Positions 1-5,919 of a stretch of 8,004 nucleotides of DNA are shown here, in pieces; the first letter of the stretch is position 1, and each line of letters begins with the position of its first letter. The translations under genes were made by a program, and so were the position numbers. This DNA is from Anaerolineales bacterium (lineage in GTDB: Bacteria; Chloroflexota; Anaerolineae; Anaerolineales; UBA6663). The stretch spans positions 1-8,004 of the forward strand of contig JAGOBN010000157.1 in NCBI GenBank assembly GCA_017999235.1, given 5' to 3'. The notes under the pieces are model-generated. The model was not told the DNA's origin, searched no databases, and worked only from the letters and a program-made list of their open reading frames with translations.

Positions 1-111
1 GTGAACCCGCGTTACCAGCCGCTGATCAACCTGACCCTCCTGCTGGCGTTGGTCGGTTTCGGCCTGTACCAGCTTTACCACGGCCTGAGCGGCGCCCTGC
101 CGCGCCCGTGA
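1..111 (+). CDS. C-terminal end of an unidentified small or membrane-anchored protein (partial)
   Basis: An open frame runs from the first base of the window to a TGA at 109-111, giving 36 visible residues. Most of them form one hydrophobic stretch (about residues 8-26, LINLTLLLALVGFGLYQLY) flanked by an Arg/Asn-containing N-side and a short polar tail, as expected for one membrane-spanning helix. The first codon is GTG, so it could be a complete very small membrane protein, but it could equally be the last helix of a larger protein whose start lies outside the window. No family is recognised. The next gene starts 86 bases downstream on the same strand. Confidence 0.5.
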   Translation: MNPRYQPLINLTLLLALVGFGLYQLYHGLSGALPRP

Positions 112-124
112 GTTTGGCATGAAA

Positions 125-157
125 TTTACCCGGCCGGCGCGGAGTCTCCCTTACACT
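125..157 (+). promoter_or_regulatory. possible promoter for the STAS-like gene
   Basis: TACACT at 152-157 resembles a -10 box and sits in one of the few AT-richer patches here. The best -35 candidate, TTTACC at 125-130, is 21 bases away, which is longer than ideal. A start near 164 would give a leader of about 34 bases containing the hairpins described at 167-190. This is a weak call from sequence alone. Confidence 0.2.
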
Positions 158-166
158 AAGAGACAC

Positions 167-190
167 GCCGCCACCTGGGCGGCCCAGGAA
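167..190 (+). promoter_or_regulatory. leader with two mutually exclusive hairpins over the ribosome binding site
   Basis: GCCGCC (167-172) can pair with GGCGGC (178-183) around a 5-base loop. CCTGGG (174-179) can instead pair with CCCAGG (183-188) around a 3-base loop. The two stems share bases, so only one can form. The second buries most of the Shine-Dalgarno AGGAA (186-190), which lies 7 bases before the ATG at 198; the first leaves it free. The pairing is seen directly, but a switching role is only inference, since short perfect stems are common in such GC-rich DNA. Confidence 0.3.
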
Positions 191-197
191 AACTCAC

Positions 198-557
198 ATG
201 GACCGATATCAATTCATCACCGTCCGAGGCCGCCGCATCCTGCACATCAACCTCGCCGGCATCAAAGCTGACGAGGCCGCCGCCGCCATTGAAACCGGCA
301 AGAAAATGGTGAGCCAGGAGCCCAAAGGCTCCGTGCTGACGCTCACCGACATCACCCAGGGCCAGTTCAACGTCACCGTCATCCGCGCCTTGCAGGGTTT
401 CACTCAGTTCAACCGGCCGTACGTGCGCGCCGCCGCCGTCATCGGCGTCGACGGCCTGCGCCGCATTGCGCTGGAAACGGTGGAGAAGTTCTCCGGCCGC
501 AATTTCGCGGTCTTCGCCACCCGCGCCGAGGCCGAAAACTGGCTGTCCCTGCAATAA
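198..557 (+). CDS. STAS/SEC14-like (SpoIIAA-like) small protein
   Basis: The 119-residue product resembles the small stand-alone STAS/SEC14-like proteins seen in Chloroflexota and other environmental bacteria. These are single alpha/beta domains related to anti-sigma factor antagonists. Recognisable features are an N-terminal beta pair (YQFITVRGRRILHINLAG, residues 4-21), a helix with an acidic-Ala run, the segment SVLTLTDIT (about 45-53), a helix followed by RPYVRAAAVIGVDGL (about 73-87), and a closing segment in which a GRNF stretch and an acidic helix end in NWL. The start is supported by AGGAA 7 bases upstream. A strong terminator follows 16 bases after the stop, so it is probably transcribed alone. 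The cellular role is not known. A signalling or partner-binding function is suggested by the fold only, and no kinase or phosphatase partner is visible nearby. Confidence 0.7.
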   Translation: MDRYQFITVRGRRILHINLAGIKADEAAAAIETGKKMVSQEPKGSVLTLTDITQGQFNVTVIRALQGFTQFNRPYVRAAAVIGVDGLRRIALETVEKFSGRNFAVFATRAEAENWLSLQ

Positions 558-572
558 CGGTTTCGCCACCCG

Positions 573-600
573 CAGGCCGCCAGCGGCGGCCTGTTTTTAT
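573..600 (+). terminator. rho-independent terminator after the STAS-like gene
   Basis: A perfect 9-base-pair GC-rich stem, CAGGCCGCC (573-581) with GGCGGCCTG (585-593), closes an AGC loop. It is followed at once by five T residues (594-598) and then ATTT. It lies 16 bases after the stop of the preceding gene and separates that gene from the hydrolase operon. This is the only clear intrinsic terminator I see in the window. Confidence 0.9.
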
Positions 601-625
601 TTAACGCGGCGCTCAGGAATTCGAG

Positions 626-631
626 TATATT
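626..631 (+). promoter_or_regulatory. possible -10 box for the hydrolase-kinase-aldolase operon
   Basis: TATATT at 626-631 lies in a short AT-rich stretch between the terminator and the ATG at 642. A weak -35 (TTAACG, 601-606) is 19 bases upstream. Transcription from here would start near 638-642, almost at the start codon. That fits the absence of any Shine-Dalgarno directly before the ATG: the nearest AGGA (615-618) is more than 20 bases away. A leaderless or nearly leaderless mRNA is therefore inferred. Confidence 0.35.
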
Positions 632-641
632 TATCCCCAGC

Positions 642-1433
642 ATGAGTGACTACCTCATCAACGCTGGGCGCCTGCCCGTGGAAATCACCGGCGCCCCTCA
701 GCCGCCGCAGGCGCCGGTGGTCTTTTTGCACGGCTTCTCCCTGGACCGCCGCCTCTGGGCGGATCAAACGGCGGCCTTGGCCGGCGCGTTTCAGACCATC
801 GCCTATGACCTGCGCGGCTTCGGGGGCGCTTCCCTGCCAGACGGACCCTTCCGCCACGCCGATGATCTCTTGGCCCTGCTCGACCAACTGCAGATCGAAC
901 GCGCGCACCTGGTCGGCCTGTCGCTGGGCGGCGGGCTGGCGCTGGATTTCTGCCTGGCCCACCCGGGGCGCGTCCGCACCCTGACGCTGGTGGATGCCAC
1001 CCTGGGCGGCTTCACCTGGGCCAAGGATTGGGGCGAGCCGACCCGTGCCGCCCGCGCCCAAGGCGTTGCCGCCGCGCGCGCGGTCTGGCTGGCGGATGAA
1101 ATCTTCACGCCGGCGCTGACCCAGCCGGCCGCCGCCGCCCGCTTGCGTCAAATGGTGGCGGATTATTCCGGCTGGCACTGGCTCAACCGCAGCCCGGAAC
1201 TGCCGCCGGCCGGCGAGCCCGCGCTCAACCGCCTGGGCGAGATCACGGCGCCCGCGCTGGTGATCGCGGGCGAGCTGGATACCGCCGAATTCCGGCAGAT
1301 CGCGGACCTGTTAGCGCGGGCCCTCCCCGGCGCCCGCCGCGCGAGCCTGGCCGGCGTCGGCCATCTGCCCAATCTGGAAGCGCCCGAACGCTTCAACGCG
1401 TTGCTGCGGGAGTTTCTGGACCAGCACCCCTGA
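642..1433 (+). CDS. alpha/beta-fold hydrolase (PcaD/esterase-like)
   Basis: The 263-residue cytoplasmic protein has the full layout of an alpha/beta hydrolase. FLHGF (28-32) provides the oxyanion-hole turn, YDLRGFG (55-61) follows, and the nucleophile elbow is GLSLGG with Ser94. A cap segment of roughly residues 120-190 covers the active site. The acid is Asp213 in AGELDT and the catalytic histidine is His241 in GVGHLPNLEAP. The length and spacing match the 3-oxoadipate enol-lactonase/non-haem peroxidase-like group, but the substrate cannot be read from sequence. Its TGA shares one base with the ATG of the sugar kinase (TGATG at 1431-1435), so translation of the two is probably coupled. This suggests a role with the kinase and aldolase, for example opening an ester or lactone of a sugar-like compound; that part is inference. 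Confidence 0.85.
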   Translation: MSDYLINAGRLPVEITGAPQPPQAPVVFLHGFSLDRRLWADQTAALAGAFQTIAYDLRGFGGASLPDGPFRHADDLLALLDQLQIERAHLVGLSLGGGLALDFCLAHPGRVRTLTLVDATLGGFTWAKDWGEPTRAARAQGVAAARAVWLADEIFTPALTQPAAAARLRQMVADYSGWHWLNRSPELPPAGEPALNRLGEITAPALVIAGELDTAEFRQIADLLARALPGARRASLAGVGHLPNLEAPERFNALLREFLDQHP

Positions 1434-2383
1434 TGTCGGCTCCAACCCTGACAGTCGTCGGCAGCCTGGTCCTGGATCTGGTGGTCTGGCTGGAGCATCT
1501 GCCGCGCCGGGGCGAGACCGCCTTTCCCCGCCGCTTTGAGACCTTCGCCGGCGGCAAGGGCTTCAATCAGGCCATCACGGCGCGGCGCTGCGGCGCGGCC
1601 GTGCAGCTGGTGGGCCGCGTGGGCGCCGACGCCTTTGGCCAGATCTTTGAGACCGTGCTGGCGGCGGAGGGCCTCCCCACCGCCAGCGTGACGCATGATC
1701 CAGACGCCGGCACCAGCCTGGGTATCCCGATGATTGACGCGCACGGCGACAACAGCATCTTGGTCATCCAGCGCGCCAATCTGCGCCTGACGCCGGCCGA
1801 TGTCGAGGCGGCCGCGCCGGCGCTGGCCGCCAGCCAGGCGCTCCTGCTGCAATTGGAAGTCCCCTTGGCGGCCAGCCGGCACGCGGCGGCGCTCGCCAGC
1901 GCGCACGGCGCCACCGTGCTGTTGAATCCGGCCCCCGCGCACCTGCCGCTGGACGAACTGCTGCCGGCCGGCGACGCGTGGGTGGACTGGCTGATCCCCA
2001 ATGAGAGCGAGGCCGCCGCCCTGACCGGCCAGCCCGTGACCGACTTTGCCAGCGCGCACGCCGCCGCCGCGTGTTTGCTGGCGCGCGGAGTCCGCCAGGG
2101 CGTCATCATCACCTTGGGCGCCCAGGGCGCGCTGGCGTTGACCCACACCGGCGCGTGGCGTCAGCCGGCCTTCCCGGTCACCGTCGTGGATCCCACCGGC
2201 GCCGGCGATGCCTTCTGCGGCGCCTTCGGCGTGGCGCTGGCCGAGGGCCAGCCCTTGGACCGCGCCCTGCGCTTTGCCAGCGCCGCCGGCGCGTTAGCGG
2301 TCACCGTCGCCGGCGCCGAACCCAGCCTGCCCCGCCGCGCCGCGATTGAGACCTTGTTGAGCACCCATGACCCTTTACCTTGA
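1433..2383 (+). CDS. ribokinase-like PfkB-family carbohydrate kinase
   Basis: The 316-residue product is a full-length member of the PfkB/ribokinase family, which transfers phosphate from ATP to a sugar or nucleoside hydroxyl. Visible family marks are GSLVLD (10-15), the PRRGET turn (24-29), the glycine pair GGKG (40-43) with N45-Q46-A47, Glu142 in LQLE, NPAPA (165-169), the NxxE motif N190-E193, and the ATP/anion-hole signature DPTGAGDAF (253-261) with catalytic Asp259. Compared with E. coli RbsK from memory, Asp16, Asn46, Glu143 and Asp255 have counterparts here. Asn14, which contacts ribose, is Val13, so a substrate other than ribose is possible. The start shares one base with the hydrolase stop, and the 3' end overlaps the aldolase gene by 17 bases. 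Ribokinase would be the default database label. Confidence 0.87.
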   Translation: MSAPTLTVVGSLVLDLVVWLEHLPRRGETAFPRRFETFAGGKGFNQAITARRCGAAVQLVGRVGADAFGQIFETVLAAEGLPTASVTHDPDAGTSLGIPMIDAHGDNSILVIQRANLRLTPADVEAAAPALAASQALLLQLEVPLAASRHAAALASAHGATVLLNPAPAHLPLDELLPAGDAWVDWLIPNESEAAALTGQPVTDFASAHAAAACLLARGVRQGVIITLGAQGALALTHTGAWRQPAFPVTVVDPTGAGDAFCGAFGVALAEGQPLDRALRFASAAGALAVTVAGAEPSLPRRAAIETLLSTHDPLP

Positions 2384-2999
2384 CTCCGCTTTTCTAGAAG
2401 ACGCCCAGGCCGCGGCCGCGCTCGGCTACGTGCGCGGCATCACCACCAACCCCACCTTGCTGGCCAAGACCGGCCGGCCGGCGGACGAGGTCCTCCCCGC
2501 GCTGTGCGACACCTGCCCCGGCCCCGTCTTCTACCAATTGACCGCCGACACCGTGGCCGGCCGCGAGGCCGAAGCGCGGCGGATGCTGGCCCGGCGTCCC
2601 AACCTCAGCCTCAAAATCCCCACCACGCCCGAGAACCTGGTCCTGGGCGCGCGGCTGGCCCAGAGCGGCGCCGTGGTGGGGATGACGGCCATCTTCAGCG
2701 CCGCGCAGGTGTACCTGGCGTGTCAGACCGGCGCGCGCTATGTGCTGCCCTACGTCAACCGCAGCACACGCCTGCTGGGCGACGGCCTGGCGTTGGTGCG
2801 CGAGATGCGGGCCGTGATCGACGCGCAGCGGGCGCCGGTAGAGATTGTGGCCGCCAGCATTAAGAGCCCGGAGGAAGCCACGGCCACCGTGCTGGCCGGC
2901 GCGCATCATCTGACTCTGCCGCTCGCCATCATTCAGGCCATGGGCCAGCATGCCCTGTCCGACCAAGCCATTGCCGAATTCGCCCAGGCGCGCGCCTGA
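2367..2999 (+). CDS. fsa: fructose-6-phosphate aldolase (FSA)-type small transaldolase
   Basis: The 210-residue protein belongs to the small class I aldolase/transaldolase family, which uses a Schiff-base lysine to split or join ketose and aldehyde units (for FSA: fructose 6-phosphate to dihydroxyacetone and glyceraldehyde 3-phosphate). Seen here are LYLDS (3-7) with Asp6, TTNP (26-29) with Asn28, the Schiff-base Lys83 in LKIP, Thr107 in MTAIF, PYVNR (128-132), and Ser164 in AASIKSP. Aligned by eye to E. coli FSA, Gln57, Lys83 and Tyr129 match FSA Gln59, Lys85 and Tyr131. Transaldolases of this family instead carry Glu and Phe at the first and last of these, so aldolase activity is favoured. 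Leu127 and Gly105 replace FSA Ala129 and Leu107 in the donor pocket. It overlaps the kinase gene by 17 bases and is probably translationally coupled. Confidence 0.85.
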   Translation: MTLYLDSAFLEDAQAAAALGYVRGITTNPTLLAKTGRPADEVLPALCDTCPGPVFYQLTADTVAGREAEARRMLARRPNLSLKIPTTPENLVLGARLAQSGAVVGMTAIFSAAQVYLACQTGARYVLPYVNRSTRLLGDGLALVREMRAVIDAQRAPVEIVAASIKSPEEATATVLAGAHHLTLPLAIIQAMGQHALSDQAIAEFAQARA

Positions 3000-3019
3000 G
3001 CCCCCGCCCGCGAGAACCT

Positions 3020-4465
3020 ATGCCCACTTACGAAACCGTCATCGGCCTGGAAATCCACATCCAGCTCAACACCCGCACCAAAATCTTCTGCGGCTGCGCG
3101 GCCGACAGCTGGGGCGCGCCGCCCAACCGCAACATCTGCCCGGTGTGCTGCGGCCTGCCCGGCGTCCTGCCGGTGCTCAACCAGGCGGTGGTGGAGAAGG
3201 CGGCGCTGCTGGCGGCCGCCATGCACAGCCAGATCCGGGCGGAAAGCTTCTTCGACCGCAAGAACTACTTTTATCCGGACCTGCCCAAGGGATATCAGAT
3301 CACGCAATACGACGCCGCCATCGGCCACGGCGGCTGGTTTGAGTATCCGCTGGCGGACGGCACGCTCAAGCGCGTCAGCATCCACAAGCTGCACATGGAA
3401 GAGGACGCCGGCAAGACCAAGAACGACACCCTGCGCGGCGCGCGCCTGATCGACATGAACCGCTGCGGGGTGCCGCTGATTGAGATGGTGACCGGCCCGG
3501 ACCTGCGGGCCGCGGATGAAGCCGCGCAGTTCCTGATCCGCCTGCGCCAGCTGCTGCGCTGGCTGGATGTCTCCGAGGCCAACCTGGAGCGCGGCCACCT
3601 GCGCTGTGACGCCAACGTCTCCATCCGCGAGGCCGGCGCCACCCACCTCAACGCCAAGACCGAGATCAAGAACGTCAACTCCATCGAGGCCGTCCGCCAC
3701 GCCATCGAGGCCGAGGCCGCGCGCCAAATTGAGGAGGTCACCGCCGGCCGGCGCGTGGCCGCCTGGACGCTGGATTGGGACGACGAGACGCAGACGCTCA
3801 AGAAGATGCGGTCCAAAGAGACCGAGGCCGATTACCGCTATTTCCGCGAGCCGGATTTGCTCTCGGCGCGGCTGGACCCGGCCTGGCAGGCGCAGATCCT
3901 GGCCCGGCTGCCGGAATTGCCGCTGGCGCGCCGCACGCGGTTTATCACGCAGCTGGGCCTCTCCGAGTACGACGCCAACGTGCTCACCGAAGAGCGCTCG
4001 CTCTCGGATTATTTTGAGGCGCTGGTCCAGGCCGGCCTTCCCGCCAAAGTGGCCGCCAACTGGCTGATGAACGACATCCTGCGCCTGCTCAACGACCAGG
4101 GCCTGACCGCCCGGGAGCTGGCCGAGACCCGCCACCTCACCCCCGCTTATCTGGCGGAGCTGATCGGCCTGGTGGAGGCCAAGACCATCAACCGCGCCAC
4201 CGGCGTCAGCCTGATCCCCAAGATCATGGCCAGCGGCCGGCCGCCCAAGGCCATCGTGGAGGCGGAGGGGCTGGCGCAGATTTCCGGCGATGACGCCGTG
4301 CGCGCGCTGGCCCAGCAGGTGATCGCCGAGAATGCGGATCAAGTGGACGCGTACCGCAAGAAGCCGGCCCTGCTCAAGTGGTTTGTGGGCCAGGTGATGA
4401 AGAAGAGCCAGGGCAAGGCCAATGCCCAGGTGACGGAGAAGGTCTTGCAGGAGCTGTTGGGGTGA
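3020..4465 (+). CDS. gatB: Asp-tRNA(Asn)/Glu-tRNA(Gln) amidotransferase subunit B
   Basis: This is a complete 481-residue GatB, the tRNA-binding and kinase-like subunit of the GatCAB complex. The complex amidates Glu-tRNA(Gln) and/or Asp-tRNA(Asn) with ammonia made by GatA. The start MPTYETVIGLEIH matches the usual GatB N-terminus. A CxC (24, 26) plus CxxC (40, 43) set is the pattern of zinc-containing GatB proteins. Further signatures are DRKNYFYPDLPKGYQ (79-93), HMEEDAGK (125-132) and IDMNRCGVPLIE (144-155). The last 150 or so residues form the helical tail (YqeY-like) ending in KKSQGKANAQV. The ribosome binding site is weak (GAGAA at 3012-3016). It lies 20 bases after the aldolase and may be co-transcribed. 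gatA and gatC are not in the window, so they must be encoded elsewhere. Its presence implies that the cell forms Gln-tRNA and/or Asn-tRNA by the indirect route. Confidence 0.97.
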   Translation: MPTYETVIGLEIHIQLNTRTKIFCGCAADSWGAPPNRNICPVCCGLPGVLPVLNQAVVEKAALLAAAMHSQIRAESFFDRKNYFYPDLPKGYQITQYDAAIGHGGWFEYPLADGTLKRVSIHKLHMEEDAGKTKNDTLRGARLIDMNRCGVPLIEMVTGPDLRAADEAAQFLIRLRQLLRWLDVSEANLERGHLRCDANVSIREAGATHLNAKTEIKNVNSIEAVRHAIEAEAARQIEEVTAGRRVAAWTLDWDDETQTLKKMRSKETEADYRYFREPDLLSARLDPAWQAQILARLPELPLARRTRFITQLGLSEYDANVLTEERSLSDYFEALVQAGLPAKVAANWLMNDILRLLNDQGLTARELAETRHLTPAYLAELIGLVEAKTINRATGVSLIPKIMASGRPPKAIVEAEGLAQISGDDAVRALAQQVIAENADQVDAYRKKPALLKWFVGQVMKKSQGKANAQVTEKVLQELLG

Positions 4466-4476
4466 GGGTGATGGTG

Positions 4477-4497
4477 GGGGCTAGGGGCTAGGGGTTA
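4477..4497 (+). repeat. three tandem GGGGYTA heptamers in a G-rich spacer
   Basis: The units GGGGCTA, GGGGCTA and GGGGTTA follow each other without gaps, then GGA. With the G-runs at 4459-4462, 4466-4468 and 4476-4480, the stretch 4459-4494 holds five runs of three or more G separated by 3-7 bases. This meets the usual G-quadruplex pattern on the coding (mRNA-like) strand. It begins inside the last gatB codons and continues into the 74-base spacer before the next gene. Composition is sharply purine-rich compared with the flanking genes. Short heptamer repeats between genes are known from several bacterial groups, for example the STRR repeats of cyanobacteria. Any function here is unknown. Confidence 0.75.
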
Positions 4498-4539
4498 GGA
4501 ACTGAGGATTGGAGAGCAGGGAGTCCGCTGGTCGGGTTT

Positions 4540-5406
4540 ATGAAACCCAAGAGTTCGTATCTTTTTCTCAACGGTCTGCGTTTTCATTACCTGGATTGGG
4601 GCGGCGCCGGCCGGCCGCTGGTGCTGGTGCATGGCTTGGCCTCCAACGCCCGCATCTGGGAGCTGGTGGCCCCCTATCTGACCGCGCACTTCCGGGTGCT
4701 GGCCCTGGATCAGCGCAGCCACGGCTTGACGGACCCGGCCACCGAGGGCTGGGATTTCCCGGCCATCACGCGCGACCTGCACGCCTTCATCGAAGCGCTG
4801 GGCCTGGAACGGCCGCTGCTGGCCGGCCACAGCTGGGGCGCGAGCACGGTCCTGCACTACGCCGCCATGCGCCCAGGCGGCCCGGCCGGCGTAGTGATGG
4901 TGGACGGCGGCTACACGGAGATGAGCGCGGCGCCGGGCCTGACCTGGGAGCAGGCGGAGGCCCGGCTGCGTCCGCCGGATTTGGACGGGATGCCGGTGGA
5001 GGCGTTTACGGCCCGGATGCGCGGCTGGCTGGGCGAATTGTTTTCCGACCAGGTGGCCAGCCTCGTCCTGGCCAATTTCCGCATTGACGAGGATGACCGC
5101 CTCTACCGGCGCCTGCCGATCCCGTACCACATGGAGATTGCGCGCGCCATCTACGCGGCCCAGACGTTTACGTGGTTTGCCCGCGCCCGCTGCCCGATCC
5201 TGCTCTGCCCGGCCGCGCCTCCGCCGCCGCGCGACGCCGGCGCCGAAGAGCTGTTGGCCCACAAGCGCGCGGGCGTGGAGCGGGCGGCGCGGCAGCCCAA
5301 CGTGACCGTGCAGTGGTTCGTGGATACCCTGCACGATATCCCCCTGCACCGGCCGGCCGACCTGGCGCACGCGATCAGCACGTTTGGCTCGACCTTGGCG
5401 GATTGA
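4540..5406 (+). CDS. alpha/beta-fold hydrolase
   Basis: The 288-residue cytoplasmic protein begins with a beta pair (YLFLNGLRFHYLDWG, 7-21). It then shows LVHGLASN (29-36) with the oxyanion-hole turn, LDQRSHGLTD (56-65), and the nucleophile elbow AGHSWGAS with Ser98. The catalytic histidine is His265 in TLHDIPL. The usual GxxD acid after strand beta-7 is not seen: that place reads CPAAPPPPRD, a Pro-rich loop. The best acid candidate is Asp122 in MVDGGY after strand beta-6, an arrangement known from some haloalkane dehalogenases. The substrate is unknown. It is not a close copy of the hydrolase at 642, so the pair does not look like a recent duplication. The ATG at 4540 has only a poorly spaced GGGAG (4519-4523). 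It lies six bases upstream of the GNAT gene and probably shares its transcript. Confidence 0.85.
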   Translation: MKPKSSYLFLNGLRFHYLDWGGAGRPLVLVHGLASNARIWELVAPYLTAHFRVLALDQRSHGLTDPATEGWDFPAITRDLHAFIEALGLERPLLAGHSWGASTVLHYAAMRPGGPAGVVMVDGGYTEMSAAPGLTWEQAEARLRPPDLDGMPVEAFTARMRGWLGELFSDQVASLVLANFRIDEDDRLYRRLPIPYHMEIARAIYAAQTFTWFARARCPILLCPAAPPPPRDAGAEELLAHKRAGVERAARQPNVTVQWFVDTLHDIPLHRPADLAHAISTFGSTLAD

Positions 5407-5412
5407 TCCTAC

Positions 5413-5919
5413 ATGCCGGCGCCCGTTCTCTATCGGCCGGCCGCGGCCGCCGACCAGGCCGCCATCACCGCCCTGATCCGCGAGGCCGGCATCAACCGCA
5501 TGAGCCTGAAGTGGCCCAACTTCCTGCTGGCCGTGGATGCGGTCAGCGGCGCGGTGGTGGCCACCGGCCAGATCAAGACCCACGGCGATGGCAGCCGCGA
5601 GCTGGCGTCCATCGCCACGCGGCCGGCCTACCAGCGGCGCGGGATCGCGGGCGAGATCATCCGCCGGCTCATCGCGCAGGATGCGGCGGTGTCGGCCGCC
5701 CCGCTCTACCTGACCTGCGTGAGCGCGATGGGGCCGTTCTACGCGCCTTTTGGTTTCCGGGCCGTCGGACCGGCTGAGATGCCGCCCTACTTCCGGCGGC
5801 TCCAGCGTCTGGTGCGGGTCATGTATTTCTTCGCCCGGCCTGACGGGCAGCTCCTAGTCATGCGCCGCGACCAAGCCGCGCCGCCGCCCGTCACGGCGCC
5901 GCCACCGTCACCACGCTGA
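5413..5919 (+). CDS. GNAT-family N-acetyltransferase
   Basis: The 168-residue product has the single GNAT fold that transfers an acetyl group from acetyl-CoA to an amine. Helix 1 is at about residues 13-26 and the strand FLLAVD at 37-42. Acetyl-CoA motif A is the strand ELASIATRP (63-71) followed by QRRGIA (74-79), which fits the Q/RxxGxG/A pyrophosphate loop. A C-terminal FYAPFGF segment matches the usual Tyr-x3-GF element. The acceptor cannot be predicted. The last residues are Pro-rich (PPPVTAPPPSPR) and are encoded in the 29 bases that overlap the 3' end of the opposite-strand glycosyltransferase, so this tail may have arisen by read-through of an older stop. It lies six bases after the hydrolase, with no clear ribosome binding site, which suggests coupling. 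Confidence 0.85.
   Translation: MPAPVLYRPAAAADQAAITALIREAGINRMSLKWPNFLLAVDAVSGAVVATGQIKTHGDGSRELASIATRPAYQRRGIAGEIIRRLIAQDAAVSAAPLYLTCVSAMGPFYAPFGFRAVGPAEMPPYFRRLQRLVRVMYFFARPDGQLLVMRRDQAAPPPVTAPPPSPR

Noticed and set aside
642..1433. Naming the first hydrolase pcaD (3-oxoadipate enol-lactonase)
   Set aside because: The general fold and length fit, but no other protocatechuate-pathway gene is near and substrate residues cannot be judged, so only the superfamily is called.
1163..2146. 327-residue minus-strand open frame opposite the hydrolase and kinase
   Set aside because: It crosses two well-supported genes antisense and has low-complexity composition.
1433..2999. Kinase plus aldolase as a sulfoquinovose (sulfo-EMP or sulfo-TAL) pathway
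   Set aside because: The kinase-then-aldolase order is reminiscent, but no sulfoquinovosidase, isomerase or sulfolactaldehyde enzyme is present and the aldolase fits FSA better.
2933..4342. 469-residue open frame on the minus strand opposite gatB
   Set aside because: It is antisense to an unmistakable full-length GatB. Its Gly/Gln/Arg/His-rich composition is what the reverse of GC-rich codons gives, and it shows no recognisable motif.
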